Notes: generated by a model from the letters alone, not told the origin. A stretch of 64,000 bases of DNA from Enterobacter asburiae (GCF_007035645.1 NZ_AP019632.1:1984001-2048000); one strand, 5' to 3'; shown: positions 9,875 to 18,572, numbered from the stretch's first letter. Numbers and translations are program-made.

Positions 9875-10663
9875 TTATTTAATTTCCAGCTCGTTCATTG
9901 CAGCGATGTTGAAGCCGCCGTCAACGTGAACCACTTCACCGGAGATACCAGCGGAAAGGTCAGAGCACAGGAATGCTGCAGAGTTACCCACATCTTCAAT
10001 GGTAACGGTACGACGAATTGGGGTAACCGCTTCGCAGTGTGCCAGCATTTTACGGAAATCTTTAATACCGGAAGCTGCCAGGGTGCGGATAGGACCTGCA
10101 GAGATGGCGTTAACGCGCACGCCTTCAGGACCCATTGCGTTCGCCATGTAGCGTACGTTGGCTTCCAGAGAGGCTTTCGCCAGGCCCATAACGTTGTAGT
10201 TAGGGATAGCACGCTCAGCGCCCAGATAGGACAGGGTCAGCAGGGCTGCGCCCGGGTTCAGCATCGCGCGGCAGGATTTCGCCATCGCAACGAAGCTGTA
10301 GGAGCTGATGTCGTGAGCGATTTTGAAGCCATCACGGGTAACCGCGTTCACGTAGTCGCCGTCCAGCTGGTCGCCAGGAGCGAAGCCAATGGAGTGAACG
10401 AAACCGTCGAATTTCGGCCATGCTTTTGCCAGTTCAGCAAACATGCCGTCGATGCTTTCGTCTTGTGCAACGTCACATTCCAGAACGATGCTGGAACCCA
10501 GCTGCGCGGCAAACTCTTCAACACGGCCTTTCAGCTTGTCGTTCTGGTAGGTGAACGCCAGCTCAGCGCCTTCGCGATGCATTGCCTGTGCGATGCCGTA
10601 TGCGATGGACAGTTTGCTGGCAACGCCAGTCACCAGAATGCGCTTACCGGAAAGAAAACCCAT
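9875..10663 (-). CDS. fabI: enoyl-[acyl-carrier-protein] reductase (NADH)
   Basis: FabI reduces enoyl-ACP in the last step of each fatty-acid elongation cycle and is the target of triclosan. The 262-residue short-chain-dehydrogenase fold has the FabI-type catalytic pair Y156...K163 in [14 protein letters not shown]. The cofactor region [13 protein letters not shown] is present, and G93 (in SIGFAP), the site of known triclosan-resistance changes, is unmutated. The open frame extends upstream to 10708; the start at 10663 has the Shine-Dalgarno AAGGAT and the conserved MGFLSGKR. Downstream E. coli order (ycjD, sapF) is interrupted here by an accessory block. Confidence 0.98.
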   Translation of the reverse strand: MGFLSGKRILVTGVASKLSIAYGIAQAMHREGAELAFTYQNDKLKGRVEEFAAQLGSSIVLECDVAQDESIDGMFAELAKAWPKFDGFVHSIGFAPGDQLDGDYVNAVTRDGFKIAHDISSYSFVAMAKSCRAMLNPGAALLTLSYLGAERAIPNYNVMGLAKASLEANVRYMANAMGPEGVRVNAISAGPIRTLAASGIKDFRKMLAHCEAVTPIRRTVTIEDVGNSAAFLCSDLSAGISGEVVHVDGGFNIAAMNELEIK

Positions 10664-10736
10664 AGCTTTAATCCTTATATTCATTACTAATTTTGCCTTG
10701 TAATTCATAGCGTTACAGGCAGTATTTCAAAATCAT

Positions 10737-10756
10737 TCGAAATTAGCTCGAAATTA
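10737..10756. repeat. tandem 9-mer TCGAAATTA, period 11, upstream of fabI
   Basis: TCGAAATTA occurs at 10737-10745 and again at 10748-10756, one helical turn apart, about 75-95 nt upstream of the fabI start. The rest of 10664-10933 shows no gene or clear terminator for the pump gene that ends at 10934. Confidence 0.5.
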
Positions 10757-10933
10757 TAGCCCACTCACAGCCCCTTGTGTCACGATATTTCTCGCTGTTC
10801 TCCGAAGACGCCTGCCCCGAAGAATGCGCCGCGGACTCGCGGGGGCTCAAAATTTCAGCATTCGTCCAGTATATCACCCGGCAACAGGTTCACCTCATCC
10901 AACCAGCGAGGAAGCGCGATCCCGCGAGGGTAT

Positions 10934-13900
10934 TCACGCTTTCCTGAGATTGTCGATGAAGCGCGCGATGACGATAAAGAAAACCGGTACGAAGAAAATG
11001 GCGAGAAGCGTACCGCTAATCATGCCGCCAAATACGCCGGTACCGATGGCATGCTGCGTACTGTCGCTCGCACCATTGGCCAGCATCAACGGAACAACCC
11101 CTAAGGTGAAGGCTAACGACGTCATCAGAATAGGGCGCAGGCGCTGGCCGGCGGCATGAATGGTTGCCGCCAGCAGGGGCTGACCCTGGCGATGGAGCTG
11201 CCTCGCAAATTCAACAATCAGAATGGCGTTCTTGGCCGACAGGCCGATAAGCGTAATCAGGCCGACCTTGAAGAAAACGTCATTCGTCATGCCGGCAACG
11301 GACACCGCGATCACCGCGCCGATAAGACCCAGCGGAACGACCAGCATGACCGCAAATGGAATAGACCAGCTCTCATACAGGGCGGCTAGCACCATAAACA
11401 CGACCAGTATCGACAGGACGATAAGGCCCGGAAGCTGAGATTCCGATTTTCTCTCCTGCAATGAACTGCCTGCCCACTCGCCAGCCATGCCCTGAGGTAA
11501 ATCTCTGGACAAACTCTCCATAACCTTCATTGCGGTGCCGCTGGACTCTCCCGGCGCCGCATTTCCGGTAATGCGAATAGCCGAATATCCCTGATAACGC
11601 GTCAACTGCTGGGGCGCAACGTGCCAGGAAAGCGTGGCAAACGTCGATACCGGCACCATCTGTCCCATCCGGTTTTTCACTGATAATGTCAGTATCTGCT
11701 CAGGCTGCATTCGGTAAGGCGCATCGGCCTGAATAATCACCTGCTGGACGCGGCCGTTGTTCGTATAGTCATTGACGTAATTTGAGCCCAGGGTGACGGA
11801 GAGCGTCTGGTTGATTTCATCAAATGCGACGCCCATCGCTTCCGCCTTTTCTCTGTCCACCTGGAGCGCAAGGCTTGTTCCTTCCGGCAGACCGTCTATA
11901 TACACGTCACTCAGTTCAGGGCGCTGGTTGGCCTGCAGGACCAGAGCGTCGGCAGCGCGCTTTAACGCCTCGTAGCCCAGTCCCGCTCTGTCCTGCACGT
12001 ACCAGGTGAAGCCCGACGAGGTGCCCATATCCGAAATGGCCGGCGGGAGCAGGCTCATCGTGACGGCATCAGAGACGTTTGCCATGCTGGCCTGTATCCG
12101 GTCGGCTTCCCCCTGGGCCGTCGAGCCCTGCCGATCTTTCCAGTCCTTCAGCGTGGTGAAGGCCATAGCCGAGTTAGGTCCTGAACCTGAAAATCCAAAC
12201 CCCAGGATCATAATGTTGCTTTCAATATCCGGCCGGGCCGCAATTTCCTCTTCAAATTTTTTAACCACGTTGAGGGTACGCTGCATCGTGGCATCTGAAG
12301 GCAGCTGGATTGAGGACATAAAGTAGCCCTGATCTTCGTCCGGCAGAAAGGACGACGGTAACGAAGACAATCCCAAAAACAGCGCAGCACAAAGCGCAGC
12401 GTACAGGAGCAGCATACGCCCGGTTCGCTTCAGAACGGCACCCAGCCCGGCTTCGTAACTGGCGGTGAGCGAACGAAAGCGCGCGTTAAACCCGACCGCG
12501 AATCTTCCGCCTCCGCTCTTTCCTGGCTTATGCGGCTTGAGTAACGTTGCGCACAGGGCAGGCGTCAGCGTCAGGGCAAGAAACGCGGACAGCAGTATGG
12601 AGACCGCCATGGAAATACAAAATTGTCGGTAGATAATCCCGACGGATCCTTCCGCAAACCCCATGGGGATAAAGACGGCGGTCAGCACCAGCGTGATGCC
12701 AATAATCGCCGGGGTGATTTCCTGCATGGCTTGCCGCGTGGCGTCACGCGGAGACAGGCTTTTTTCCTCCATCAGTCGTTCAACGTTCTCCACGACCACG
12801 ATGGCATCATCAACGATAATCCCTATTGCCAGCACCATGCCGAACATCGTCAGAATATTGATGGAGTAGCCGCTCAATAGCATCACCGTGAAGGTGCCAA
12901 GAAGCGCGACGGGAGCAACAATCGCCGGGATAAGCGTACAGCGTATCTTGTGCAGAAACAGCAGCATAACCAGGAAGACGAGGACCATCGCTTCCACAAA
13001 TGTCTGAACAACTTTCATGATAGAAAGTTTTACAAACGGCGCGGTGTCGAAGGGGATCGTAAATGCCATTCCTTCGGGTAACACCCGGGAAAGTTCGTCG
13101 ATGCGCACCCGTACGCCGGAAGCCGTGCTCATCGCATTCGCGCCAGGCGAGAGCTGAATTGCCGCCGCCGTTGCGGGCACGCCATTTTCACGGATACCAA
13201 AAGCGTAGCTTTGCAGGCCAGATTCAATCCGCGCAATGTCGGACAATTTCAGGCGGGCACCGGATGCGTCAGATTTCAGGGTGATATTCCTGAACGCCTC
13301 AACCGAGGAGAGCTGTCCCTTCACGGTGATGGGATACGTCACCCCTTGTCCTGCAGAGGCTGGCTCATCTCCCGTTTTGCCGGGCGAAACCAGGGCATTT
13401 TGCTGGCCAACGGCGGTAAGAACATCGCTTACCGAAAGCCCGTAGCCGTGGAGCTTCATGGGATCCAACCAGATGCGCAGCGCTTTTTCGCCGCCAAACA
13501 GCTGAACTTTCCCTACGCCGGGCACGCGACGAAGCTCGTCACTGACGTTTCTGGCAAAATAGTCGCTTAAATCGGCTTCCTCAAATTGACCCGTCGCCGA
13601 CTTCAGCCCCACCATCATTAAAAAGCCAGAGTTAGCGGCCTCGACGTTGATGCCGTTTTGCCTTACCGCCTGAGGCAGACGAGGCTCGACGATCTTAATC
13701 TGATTCTGCAGATCCATCTGCGCCAGCTTGATGTCCGTGCCCGGTTTAAAGGTGACGGTAATCGATGCCGAACCGGTTGTGTCACTGGATGATTCAAAGT
13801 AGAGCAAATTATCTACGCCGGAGATTTCGCGCTCGATTAACGATACCACCGACGTGTTCATGATATCGGGGCTGGCCCCGGGGTAACTGACGGAAATAAT

Positions 13901-14029
13901 GATTCCAGGCGGCGCCACCGCCGGATACTGCGCAACCGGCAAACGGGGAATAGACAGGAGCCCTGCCAGAACGATAAAAAGCGCCACTACCCAGGCGAAA
14001 ACGGGGCGTTCGATAAAAAAATGCGGCAT
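10934..14029 (-). CDS. AdeB-like RND (HAE1) multidrug efflux transporter, inner-membrane subunit
   Basis: The 1031-residue proton/drug antiporter of the HAE1-RND family starts FFIERPVFAWVVALF. It has the proton-relay residues of AcrB/AdeB: the DD pair in IGIIVDDAIVVVENVERL (about 406-407), a lysine in GLSAKNAILIVEFA (about 930) and an arginine in RLRPILMTSLAFT. Segments such as VEAANSGFLMMVG, PFDTAPFVKLSIMKVV and FKVGLITLIGLSAKNA follow remembered Acinetobacter AdeB closely. No membrane-fusion protein or outer-membrane channel gene is next to it, so partners such as AcrA-type proteins or TolC would have to come from elsewhere. It starts 4 nt after the upstream six-TM ABC gene, so the two form an operon. 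Substrates cannot be predicted. Confidence 0.9.
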   Translation of the reverse strand: MPHFFIERPVFAWVVALFIVLAGLLSIPRLPVAQYPAVAPPGIIISVSYPGASPDIMNTSVVSLIEREISGVDNLLYFESSSDTTGSASITVTFKPGTDIKLAQMDLQNQIKIVEPRLPQAVRQNGINVEAANSGFLMMVGLKSATGQFEEADLSDYFARNVSDELRRVPGVGKVQLFGGEKALRIWLDPMKLHGYGLSVSDVLTAVGQQNALVSPGKTGDEPASAGQGVTYPITVKGQLSSVEAFRNITLKSDASGARLKLSDIARIESGLQSYAFGIRENGVPATAAAIQLSPGANAMSTASGVRVRIDELSRVLPEGMAFTIPFDTAPFVKLSIMKVVQTFVEAMVLVFLVMLLFLHKIRCTLIPAIVAPVALLGTFTVMLLSGYSINILTMFGMVLAIGIIVDDAIVVVENVERLMEEKSLSPRDATRQAMQEITPAIIGITLVLTAVFIPMGFAEGSVGIIYRQFCISMAVSILLSAFLALTLTPALCATLLKPHKPGKSGGGRFAVGFNARFRSLTASYEAGLGAVLKRTGRMLLLYAALCAALFLGLSSLPSSFLPDEDQGYFMSSIQLPSDATMQRTLNVVKKFEEEIAARPDIESNIMILGFGFSGSGPNSAMAFTTLKDWKDRQGSTAQGEADRIQASMANVSDAVTMSLLPPAISDMGTSSGFTWYVQDRAGLGYEALKRAADALVLQANQRPELSDVYIDGLPEGTSLALQVDREKAEAMGVAFDEINQTLSVTLGSNYVNDYTNNGRVQQVIIQADAPYRMQPEQILTLSVKNRMGQMVPVSTFATLSWHVAPQQLTRYQGYSAIRITGNAAPGESSGTAMKVMESLSRDLPQGMAGEWAGSSLQERKSESQLPGLIVLSILVVFMVLAALYESWSIPFAVMLVVPLGLIGAVIAVSVAGMTNDVFFKVGLITLIGLSAKNAILIVEFARQLHRQGQPLLAATIHAAGQRLRPILMTSLAFTLGVVPLMLANGASDSTQHAIGTGVFGGMISGTLLAIFFVPVFFIVIARFIDNLRKA

Positions 14030-14033
14030 TAAA

Positions 14034-14942
14034 TTAACGTCCGGTTACGTGAATTTCATCATCAGTGGATACGCGCTTGCCGATATCCCTGAGCTGCGAA
14101 AATTTCTCAAGAAGCTGCGGCGCGTCATCGAGGCTCGTCGCGAACATCCACATGTAGGTCATCACCGAGTAAATATGTCCGGCGGTGATGCCGGTTGAGC
14201 GCGTCATCCAGACGATGGTCAGCGTAAAAAGCGCGGCAACAAGCACGCCGACCCACAAATAACCCCACGCCTCGCGGTCAGATAATGCGATACGCAAACG
14301 CGCCAGCGTGGAGTAATGGCGGTGAAGGGTAGCCGTGCCCGCCTTATGGACATAATCCACTTCTTTTTCCAGCCGATTATTCAGGCGCATGAACAGCCAT
14401 TCATTTTTACGGGCATATCCTGAGACAAATCCGAGCAGGATAAATACAATCGCAAAGCACATGACGCCGGCCCAAAATTCAATAAACAGCAACATGATTG
14501 CGGCACCAAAAAGTGAGCTCAGCGAGGTAATAAGCAGGGGAAGGTGCATTTCAAAGAAATCCACATATTCGCGCGAGAGCGTTACCCTGGCGGCGATCGC
14601 CGAATGGTTAAGCTGATATTTGCGCTGTGCCAGGACGACGGAAACCGCGAGTCCGGCATAAATGCGTGCAAACGTGCGCGTGTCTACGCTTCGTCTGGCC
14701 GCACCGATGAACCACATGCAAAGCACCATCAGGCCATACAGCGCGGCGTTAAGCGTTTCACCGGCGAGGATGGCATTTATCGCGATGCCAGCCAGAACGG
14801 GATAAAGTAAAAACGTCACGTTTTCGGCCACCACCAGGAAAAAAGTGACAACCAGTTTTTTCCGGTGCCGTATCGCGAGTTTTTTTAGCGAGTGCATCAC
14901 TCCGGCAGGTTCAGAAGAACGAAGATTATTACGGTTCATCAT
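14034..14942 (-). CDS. ABC-transporter six-transmembrane domain protein without ATPase domain
   Basis: The 302-residue hydrophobic protein resembles the exporter-type ABC membrane domain (ABC_membrane_3-like). Hydrophobic segments lie at about residues 30-50, 65-85, 135-155, 160-180, 225-245 and 255-275. No Walker A, signature or Walker B follows; the protein ends soon after the last helix, and no ABC ATPase gene is adjacent. It is the first gene of an operon with the RND pump (4-nt gap). Start codons occur at 14942 and 14939 without a strong Shine-Dalgarno; Met at 14897 is an alternative. Its role is unknown: it could be a pump accessory, or a half-transporter using a distant ATPase. Confidence 0.75.
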   Translation of the reverse strand: MMNRNNLRSSEPAGVMHSLKKLAIRHRKKLVVTFFLVVAENVTFLLYPVLAGIAINAILAGETLNAALYGLMVLCMWFIGAARRSVDTRTFARIYAGLAVSVVLAQRKYQLNHSAIAARVTLSREYVDFFEMHLPLLITSLSSLFGAAIMLLFIEFWAGVMCFAIVFILLGFVSGYARKNEWLFMRLNNRLEKEVDYVHKAGTATLHRHYSTLARLRIALSDREAWGYLWVGVLVAALFTLTIVWMTRSTGITAGHIYSVMTYMWMFATSLDDAPQLLEKFSQLRDIGKRVSTDDEIHVTGR

Positions 14943-15040
14943 TATGGATAAGTTTTATCAGATTCTTAGGTGAGTTATTTTTGTGCAAAATAGCGTGAGG
15001 GAGAGTCTACCGCGCGCCTGTTTAGCGGAAATGGGCGGTT

Positions 15041-15058
15041 TGTGGAGGCTATGTGGAG
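15041..15058. promoter_or_regulatory. AdeR-like tandem direct repeat upstream of the six-TM/RND operon
   Basis: TGTGGAGGCTATGTGGAG contains two exact TGTGGAG copies, 11 bp apart. It lies 98 nt upstream of the six-TM gene and just after the stop of the small membrane gene. As recalled, AdeR of Acinetobacter binds a tandem AAGTGTGGAG with the same 11-bp period, so this is proposed as the binding site of the adjacent AdeR-like regulator. Confidence 0.6.
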
Positions 15059-15065
15059 CAACGGC

Positions 15066-15476
15066 TCAAATCATTCTCATAATAAGGTACAGCGGGGCTC
15101 CACCAAAAAAAATGATCAAATAACACTCGTAGTAAAAGACCAGATCCTCGATATCGGGCATCGCGTTTAACAACACGGTGAACGTAATAATGAGATAAAC
15201 AAAAATCACCAACAGCCAGAAGGCGACGACGAGTAGCTCAGTCAACGCGCCGGCTTTATTCTGGATTATCAGAGAGACAACCGACAATGCGATGCAGCCA
15301 TAGATAATGGGTGAAGAGAGCAGCGTTGAGGCGACTTTTTCATCCATTTTGTGTACCAGCATCAGCCAGATATAAAGTAATCCCCAGGACAGCAGCAGGA
15401 ACAGGGAATATAAGCCCAGTTTTTTAGGAGAGAAATATTTAGAAAGTTCCATGTTCATTATTTCAGCCAACTTCAT
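15066..15476 (-). CDS. hypothetical four-TM membrane protein
   Basis: I do not recognise this 136-residue protein. It has a short cytosolic N-terminus (MKLAEIMNMELSKYFSPKK), then four hydrophobic segments at about residues 20-42, 55-72, 78-103 and 115-135, and a very short C-terminus. It is visibly richer in A+T than its neighbours, which fits recent acquisition. It sits between the pump operon (same strand, 123 nt downstream) and the divergent two-component system. A near copy of the AdeR-like repeat lies about 102 nt upstream of its start, so it is probably part of the same regulon. Confidence 0.6.
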   Translation of the reverse strand: MKLAEIMNMELSKYFSPKKLGLYSLFLLLSWGLLYIWLMLVHKMDEKVASTLLSSPIIYGCIALSVVSLIIQNKAGALTELLVVAFWLLVIFVYLIITFTVLLNAMPDIEDLVFYYECYLIIFFGGAPLYLIMRMI

Positions 15477-15578
15477 AAAATCTTTAAGTAACAGGGATAA
15501 TGTGCAACGCTAAATGTAAAAAGAGTTTTGTCTCAATAGCGATTTTGAACGGGCATTGTCGAGTCATTATTGACGGAA

Positions 15579-15596
15579 TGTGTAGGCTGTATGGAG
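15579..15596. promoter_or_regulatory. second AdeR-like repeat between the small membrane gene and the two-component system
   Basis: TGTGTAGGCTGTATGGAG matches the site at 15041-15058 in 15 of 18 positions, in the same orientation. It lies 102 nt upstream of the small membrane gene and 127 nt upstream of the response regulator. A third partial match, GGAGGCTGTGT, occurs at 15654-15664. The site could serve autoregulation or the divergent gene. Confidence 0.5.
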
Positions 15597-15723
15597 AAAT
15601 AACCGGGCATTTAAATCAACCGGGAAATTTTCGTGACCACGGCACTTTTTCGCGGAGGCTGTGTCTTATTGTGCTAAAGATATCTAATAGCGAGCTCAAA
15701 GGGATTTCACCCGCGGAGATAAA

Positions 15724-16428
15724 ATGCACAAAAATACGCTGATCCTTGTTGTTGAAGATGAAGACGAAATCGCCGATATACTGATGAGCTACCTGGAGCG
15801 TTCGGGAATGAAAACGCTCCGAGCCAGGCAGGGCGAACAGGCCATAGCGCTCGATCGCCTCCATAAACCGGATCTCATATTGCTGGACATTCACCTGCCC
15901 GTATGTGACGGCTGGAGCGTACTTACCACGCTTCGTCAGGAAAGTGCTGTCCCCGTCATTATGGTTTCCGCTCTCGATCAGGATGTCGATAAGCTCATGG
16001 GGCTGAGGCTGGGCGCGGATGATTACGTGATCAAACCTTTCAACCCTTCTGAAGTTGTCGCCCGGGTTGAGGCGGTGCTGCGCAGGACAAAACCCGCGCT
16101 TCAGCAGGCGGGTTCCCAGCCGCTCAGAACGCCCTTTATTACGGTCTATCCGGATGACTTCTACGTGGAAGTCACCGTGGGCGCAGAGGTTGTCTCCCCG
16201 GTATTAACGACGACCGAATTTAAATTGCTCACATACCTGGTGAGATATCCGCGAAAGGTCTGCTCCCGCGAAGAGCTGCTCAACGCGTGTCTGCCGGAAG
16301 GGGATACGCTCGACAGAACGGTCGACAGCCATATGAGCAAGTTGCGTAAAAAACTGGAGCTTGCCGGCCTCTATGGTGTTCCCGAGAGCATCAGAGGCAT
16401 GGGCTACCGGCTTGGGGAAAAGAAATGA
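15724..16428 (+). CDS. OmpR-family response regulator, AdeR-like
   Basis: The 234-residue regulator has a receiver domain (about residues 5-118) with acidic pocket E11-D12, phospho-acceptor D55 in LLDIHLP and K104 in VIKPFNP. A winged-helix DNA-binding domain follows (about 138-231), with RTVDSHMSKLRKKLE as the recognition segment. Several stretches (LVVEDEDEIADIL, DRTVDSHMSKLRKKLE) resemble AdeR of Acinetobacter. The Shine-Dalgarno GGAGATAAA precedes the ATG. It overlaps the kinase gene by ATGA. The likely role is phosphorylation-dependent control of the neighbouring six-TM/RND operon via the TGTGGAG repeats. BaeR-like control is an alternative. Confidence 0.85.
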   Translation: MHKNTLILVVEDEDEIADILMSYLERSGMKTLRARQGEQAIALDRLHKPDLILLDIHLPVCDGWSVLTTLRQESAVPVIMVSALDQDVDKLMGLRLGADDYVIKPFNPSEVVARVEAVLRRTKPALQQAGSQPLRTPFITVYPDDFYVEVTVGAEVVSPVLTTTEFKLLTYLVRYPRKVCSREELLNACLPEGDTLDRTVDSHMSKLRKKLELAGLYGVPESIRGMGYRLGEKK

Positions 16429-17489
16429 ACAAAGAGTCTGTTCTGAGCCGTCAGATCTTAACGTATATGCTGTTGCTGACGTTTACGATCATTGCCATCG
16501 CCATACTCGGCTCCTGGTTTTTTTACTCCTTTATTCTGGATCAACTCCCGGGCGGCCCTGCTGCGGGCGATGACGAGCAGATGACGATGTGGGACTGGGT
16601 ATGGATTGGGACCGCGACTACGATCAGTATGATTATTGCCCTCTTTTTCACGGTCAAACTGTCATCGCGGATCCTCACCCCGCTAAACGCGGTAGCGTCC
16701 AGCCTGAAAAAGATTTCTCAGGGCGATCTGGATGCCCGGGCATTCTGCGCCAGTTCCCGGCTGGGTGAGATCAATCACCTGGTGACGGATTTCAATGAAA
16801 TGGCGGAAAAATTACAGACGCTGGATATTCAGAGAAAATCCTGGAATGCCGCTATTGCGCATGAGCTGAGAACCCCGGTCACGATCTTACGCGGACGGCT
16901 TCAGGGGTTGGTTGACGGCGTTTTTACCCCGGATCCGGTGCTGTTTAATAATCTTCTCAAACAGACGGAAGGGTTAACCCGCCTGATTGAAGATCTCCGG
17001 GTTATCAGTTCGGATGGCGGGGCGGGATACACGTTATGCCAGTCAAGAACGGATCTAAAAGGGACAATACAGAACGCACTCGATACGTTCATGCCCGAGT
17101 TCAGCCGTAAGGCTTTTACCGTCAATACAGACCTGAGGGAGCAGCAGTGCGTATTCGATCCATTGCGCATCAATCAGTGTTTGACCGTTTTATTTGATAA
17201 TGCCTTACACTATTCAACCTCGCGCACGCTCATCGTGAAAAATGGCGTTTCTGATAAAGGCAATTTTATCCTTATTCAGGACGGGGGACCGGGCATCCCC
17301 AGAGAGTTTCATGATTTCCTGTTTCAGCCCTTTCAGCGCGATAATGGCGCCAGACATGTGAACCCGGAAGGCTGTGGTTTGGGCTTGTCGGTGGTAAAAG
17401 CCATCATGCTGGCTCATGGTGGCGATGTTACCTATACCTTATCGACGCAAAACCACTCGATATTTAAACTCACCTGGCCCGACTCGTGA
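16425..17489 (+). CDS. sensor histidine kinase, AdeS-like
   Basis: The 354-residue inner-membrane kinase has TM1 at about residues 12-36, a short periplasmic loop (about 37-58), TM2 at about 59-80, a HAMP linker (about 80-135), a dimerisation/phospho-acceptor helix with H146 in AIAHELRTPVTILRG, and an ATPase domain with N-box NQCLTVLFDNALHYS and G-boxes QDGGPGIP and GCGLGLSVVKAI. The small periplasmic loop suggests sensing in or near the membrane. Its start overlaps the regulator stop (ATGA), so the pair is one operon. Its 3' end overlaps the convergent ATP-grasp gene by 20 bases. Confidence 0.87.
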   Translation: MNKESVLSRQILTYMLLLTFTIIAIAILGSWFFYSFILDQLPGGPAAGDDEQMTMWDWVWIGTATTISMIIALFFTVKLSSRILTPLNAVASSLKKISQGDLDARAFCASSRLGEINHLVTDFNEMAEKLQTLDIQRKSWNAAIAHELRTPVTILRGRLQGLVDGVFTPDPVLFNNLLKQTEGLTRLIEDLRVISSDGGAGYTLCQSRTDLKGTIQNALDTFMPEFSRKAFTVNTDLREQQCVFDPLRINQCLTVLFDNALHYSTSRTLIVKNGVSDKGNFILIQDGGPGIPREFHDFLFQPFQRDNGARHVNPEGCGLGLSVVKAIMLAHGGDVTYTLSTQNHSIFKLTWPDS

Positions 17490-18411
17490 GCTTCAGCGGC
17501 AGGTCAAATGTGCCTGCCGGCGATAAATGCCATATTTTTCCTAACTTAGCATCCCACTCCTGCGGGGTAATCGTCAGCTTACCGCGTCTCGGGCTTAAGG
17601 TTATTTCGCTGAAATAGATTTCATCTTTTTTTAGCATAAGGTCAACGCGGCAGTAGTCAATTCCATCCGCCAGCTCCTGGGAGGCCAACAAAGCCTGGCG
17701 GAATAAGAGCGGTTCGCATGGTTCTGCTGAAGTATTTGGATATTCCATCCGGAAGGGTTGTAAGTTCCAGTACCTGTCATAAACGTTGATAAACCCTTTG
17801 CCGTTATCATCCGTAAAATCCGCTTCTACATAGTGGGCAACGCCGTGAAAACAATGGATCCTCAGCATTTCGGGCGTTGTATTCCTGTCAGCGTCGTCGA
17901 AGAGATCGATAAACGGCTCGCAAAGTATACTCGGCGTAATGTTTTTGTACTGCCATTCGCGCGTGGTGTAGTAAAGATTTTTCTTTAACGCGAGGCTCAG
18001 CTTTTTACACGCTTCTTTTTCATTAAATTGCGCTTTGTTTGTACATATTATTGTGCTGCCGCTGTCATGGTTGCACTTAAGGACGAATTTGTCAGGAAGA
18101 ACTGAAAAATCAATCTGCGACGGCCGGGTATAAACGCCAATTAATGGCACCGTTTTCACGCGCGTTGTTCTGGAGGAAACGTATGCCCGAACGGCGAGTT
18201 TATCGGCAAGCATCGTGTAGAAGTTATTATGGTCATAGACCAGCCGATGGCATATTTTTTCACTCAACGTCGTGGGCGAGTTAATGTCAGGGGTTTCCCC
18301 AGTTGTTTTCTTAAGCCTCACGGTATGAAAATGCAGGTCCGTCATTAAAAATGAGCGGCATTTTCTGATGAGATACTCTGTGTATTTTAAAACGTAAGTG
18401 GCGGTGTTCAT
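17470..18411 (-). CDS. TupA-like ATP-grasp protein
   Basis: The 313-residue protein resembles the ATP-grasp family typified by TupA (teichuronopeptide synthesis), often annotated as glycosyltransferase in polysaccharide loci. Visible marks are LSEKICHRLVYDHNNFYTMLADKL near residues 48-72, FVLKCNHDSGST (about 109-120, nucleotide-binding lysine), EPFIDL and the metal-binding end YCRVDLML...IYFSEITLSPRRG (about 253-280). Such proteins ligate amino acids to sugars or acids in envelope polymers; the substrate here is unknown. A strong Shine-Dalgarno (GGAGGAGAAG) precedes the ATG at 18411. It is A+T-richer than the flanking core genes and overlaps the kinase gene tail to tail. Confidence 0.7.
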   Translation of the reverse strand: MNTATYVLKYTEYLIRKCRSFLMTDLHFHTVRLKKTTGETPDINSPTTLSEKICHRLVYDHNNFYTMLADKLAVRAYVSSRTTRVKTVPLIGVYTRPSQIDFSVLPDKFVLKCNHDSGSTIICTNKAQFNEKEACKKLSLALKKNLYYTTREWQYKNITPSILCEPFIDLFDDADRNTTPEMLRIHCFHGVAHYVEADFTDDNGKGFINVYDRYWNLQPFRMEYPNTSAEPCEPLLFRQALLASQELADGIDYCRVDLMLKKDEIYFSEITLSPRRGKLTITPQEWDAKLGKIWHLSPAGTFDLPLKLTSRAR

Positions 18412-18493
18412 TTCTTCTCCTCCGTAATGTCCGGATATTCTGGAGAAGAACTGTTGATTGATATTGCTTAAAATATGGAGCAGGGATGGAGAC

Positions 18494-18538
18494 GAAAAAT
18501 TAAAGGATTAAATAGCGCACGCAGGCTATTTAATCCTT
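18494..18538 (-). terminator. sapABCDF operon terminator
   Basis: AAGGATTAAATAGC (18503-18516) and GCTATTTAATCCTT (18525-18538) form a perfect 14-bp stem with an 8-nt loop. On the minus strand it is followed by TAATTTTT. It lies 35 nt past the sapF stop. Confidence 0.8.
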
Positions 18539-18572
18539 AATTTAGTGGGGCAATTTGTGTTGAGCGTCGCGC

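Noticed and set aside
9827..10690. 287-codon open frame on the plus strand
   Set aside because: Lies entirely opposite fabI; its composition is that of an antisense frame of a highly conserved gene and it has no Shine-Dalgarno or recognisable domain.
15500..15742. 80-codon frame before the response regulator
   Set aside because: Covers the promoter and repeat region, has no Shine-Dalgarno or family, and overlaps the regulator start.
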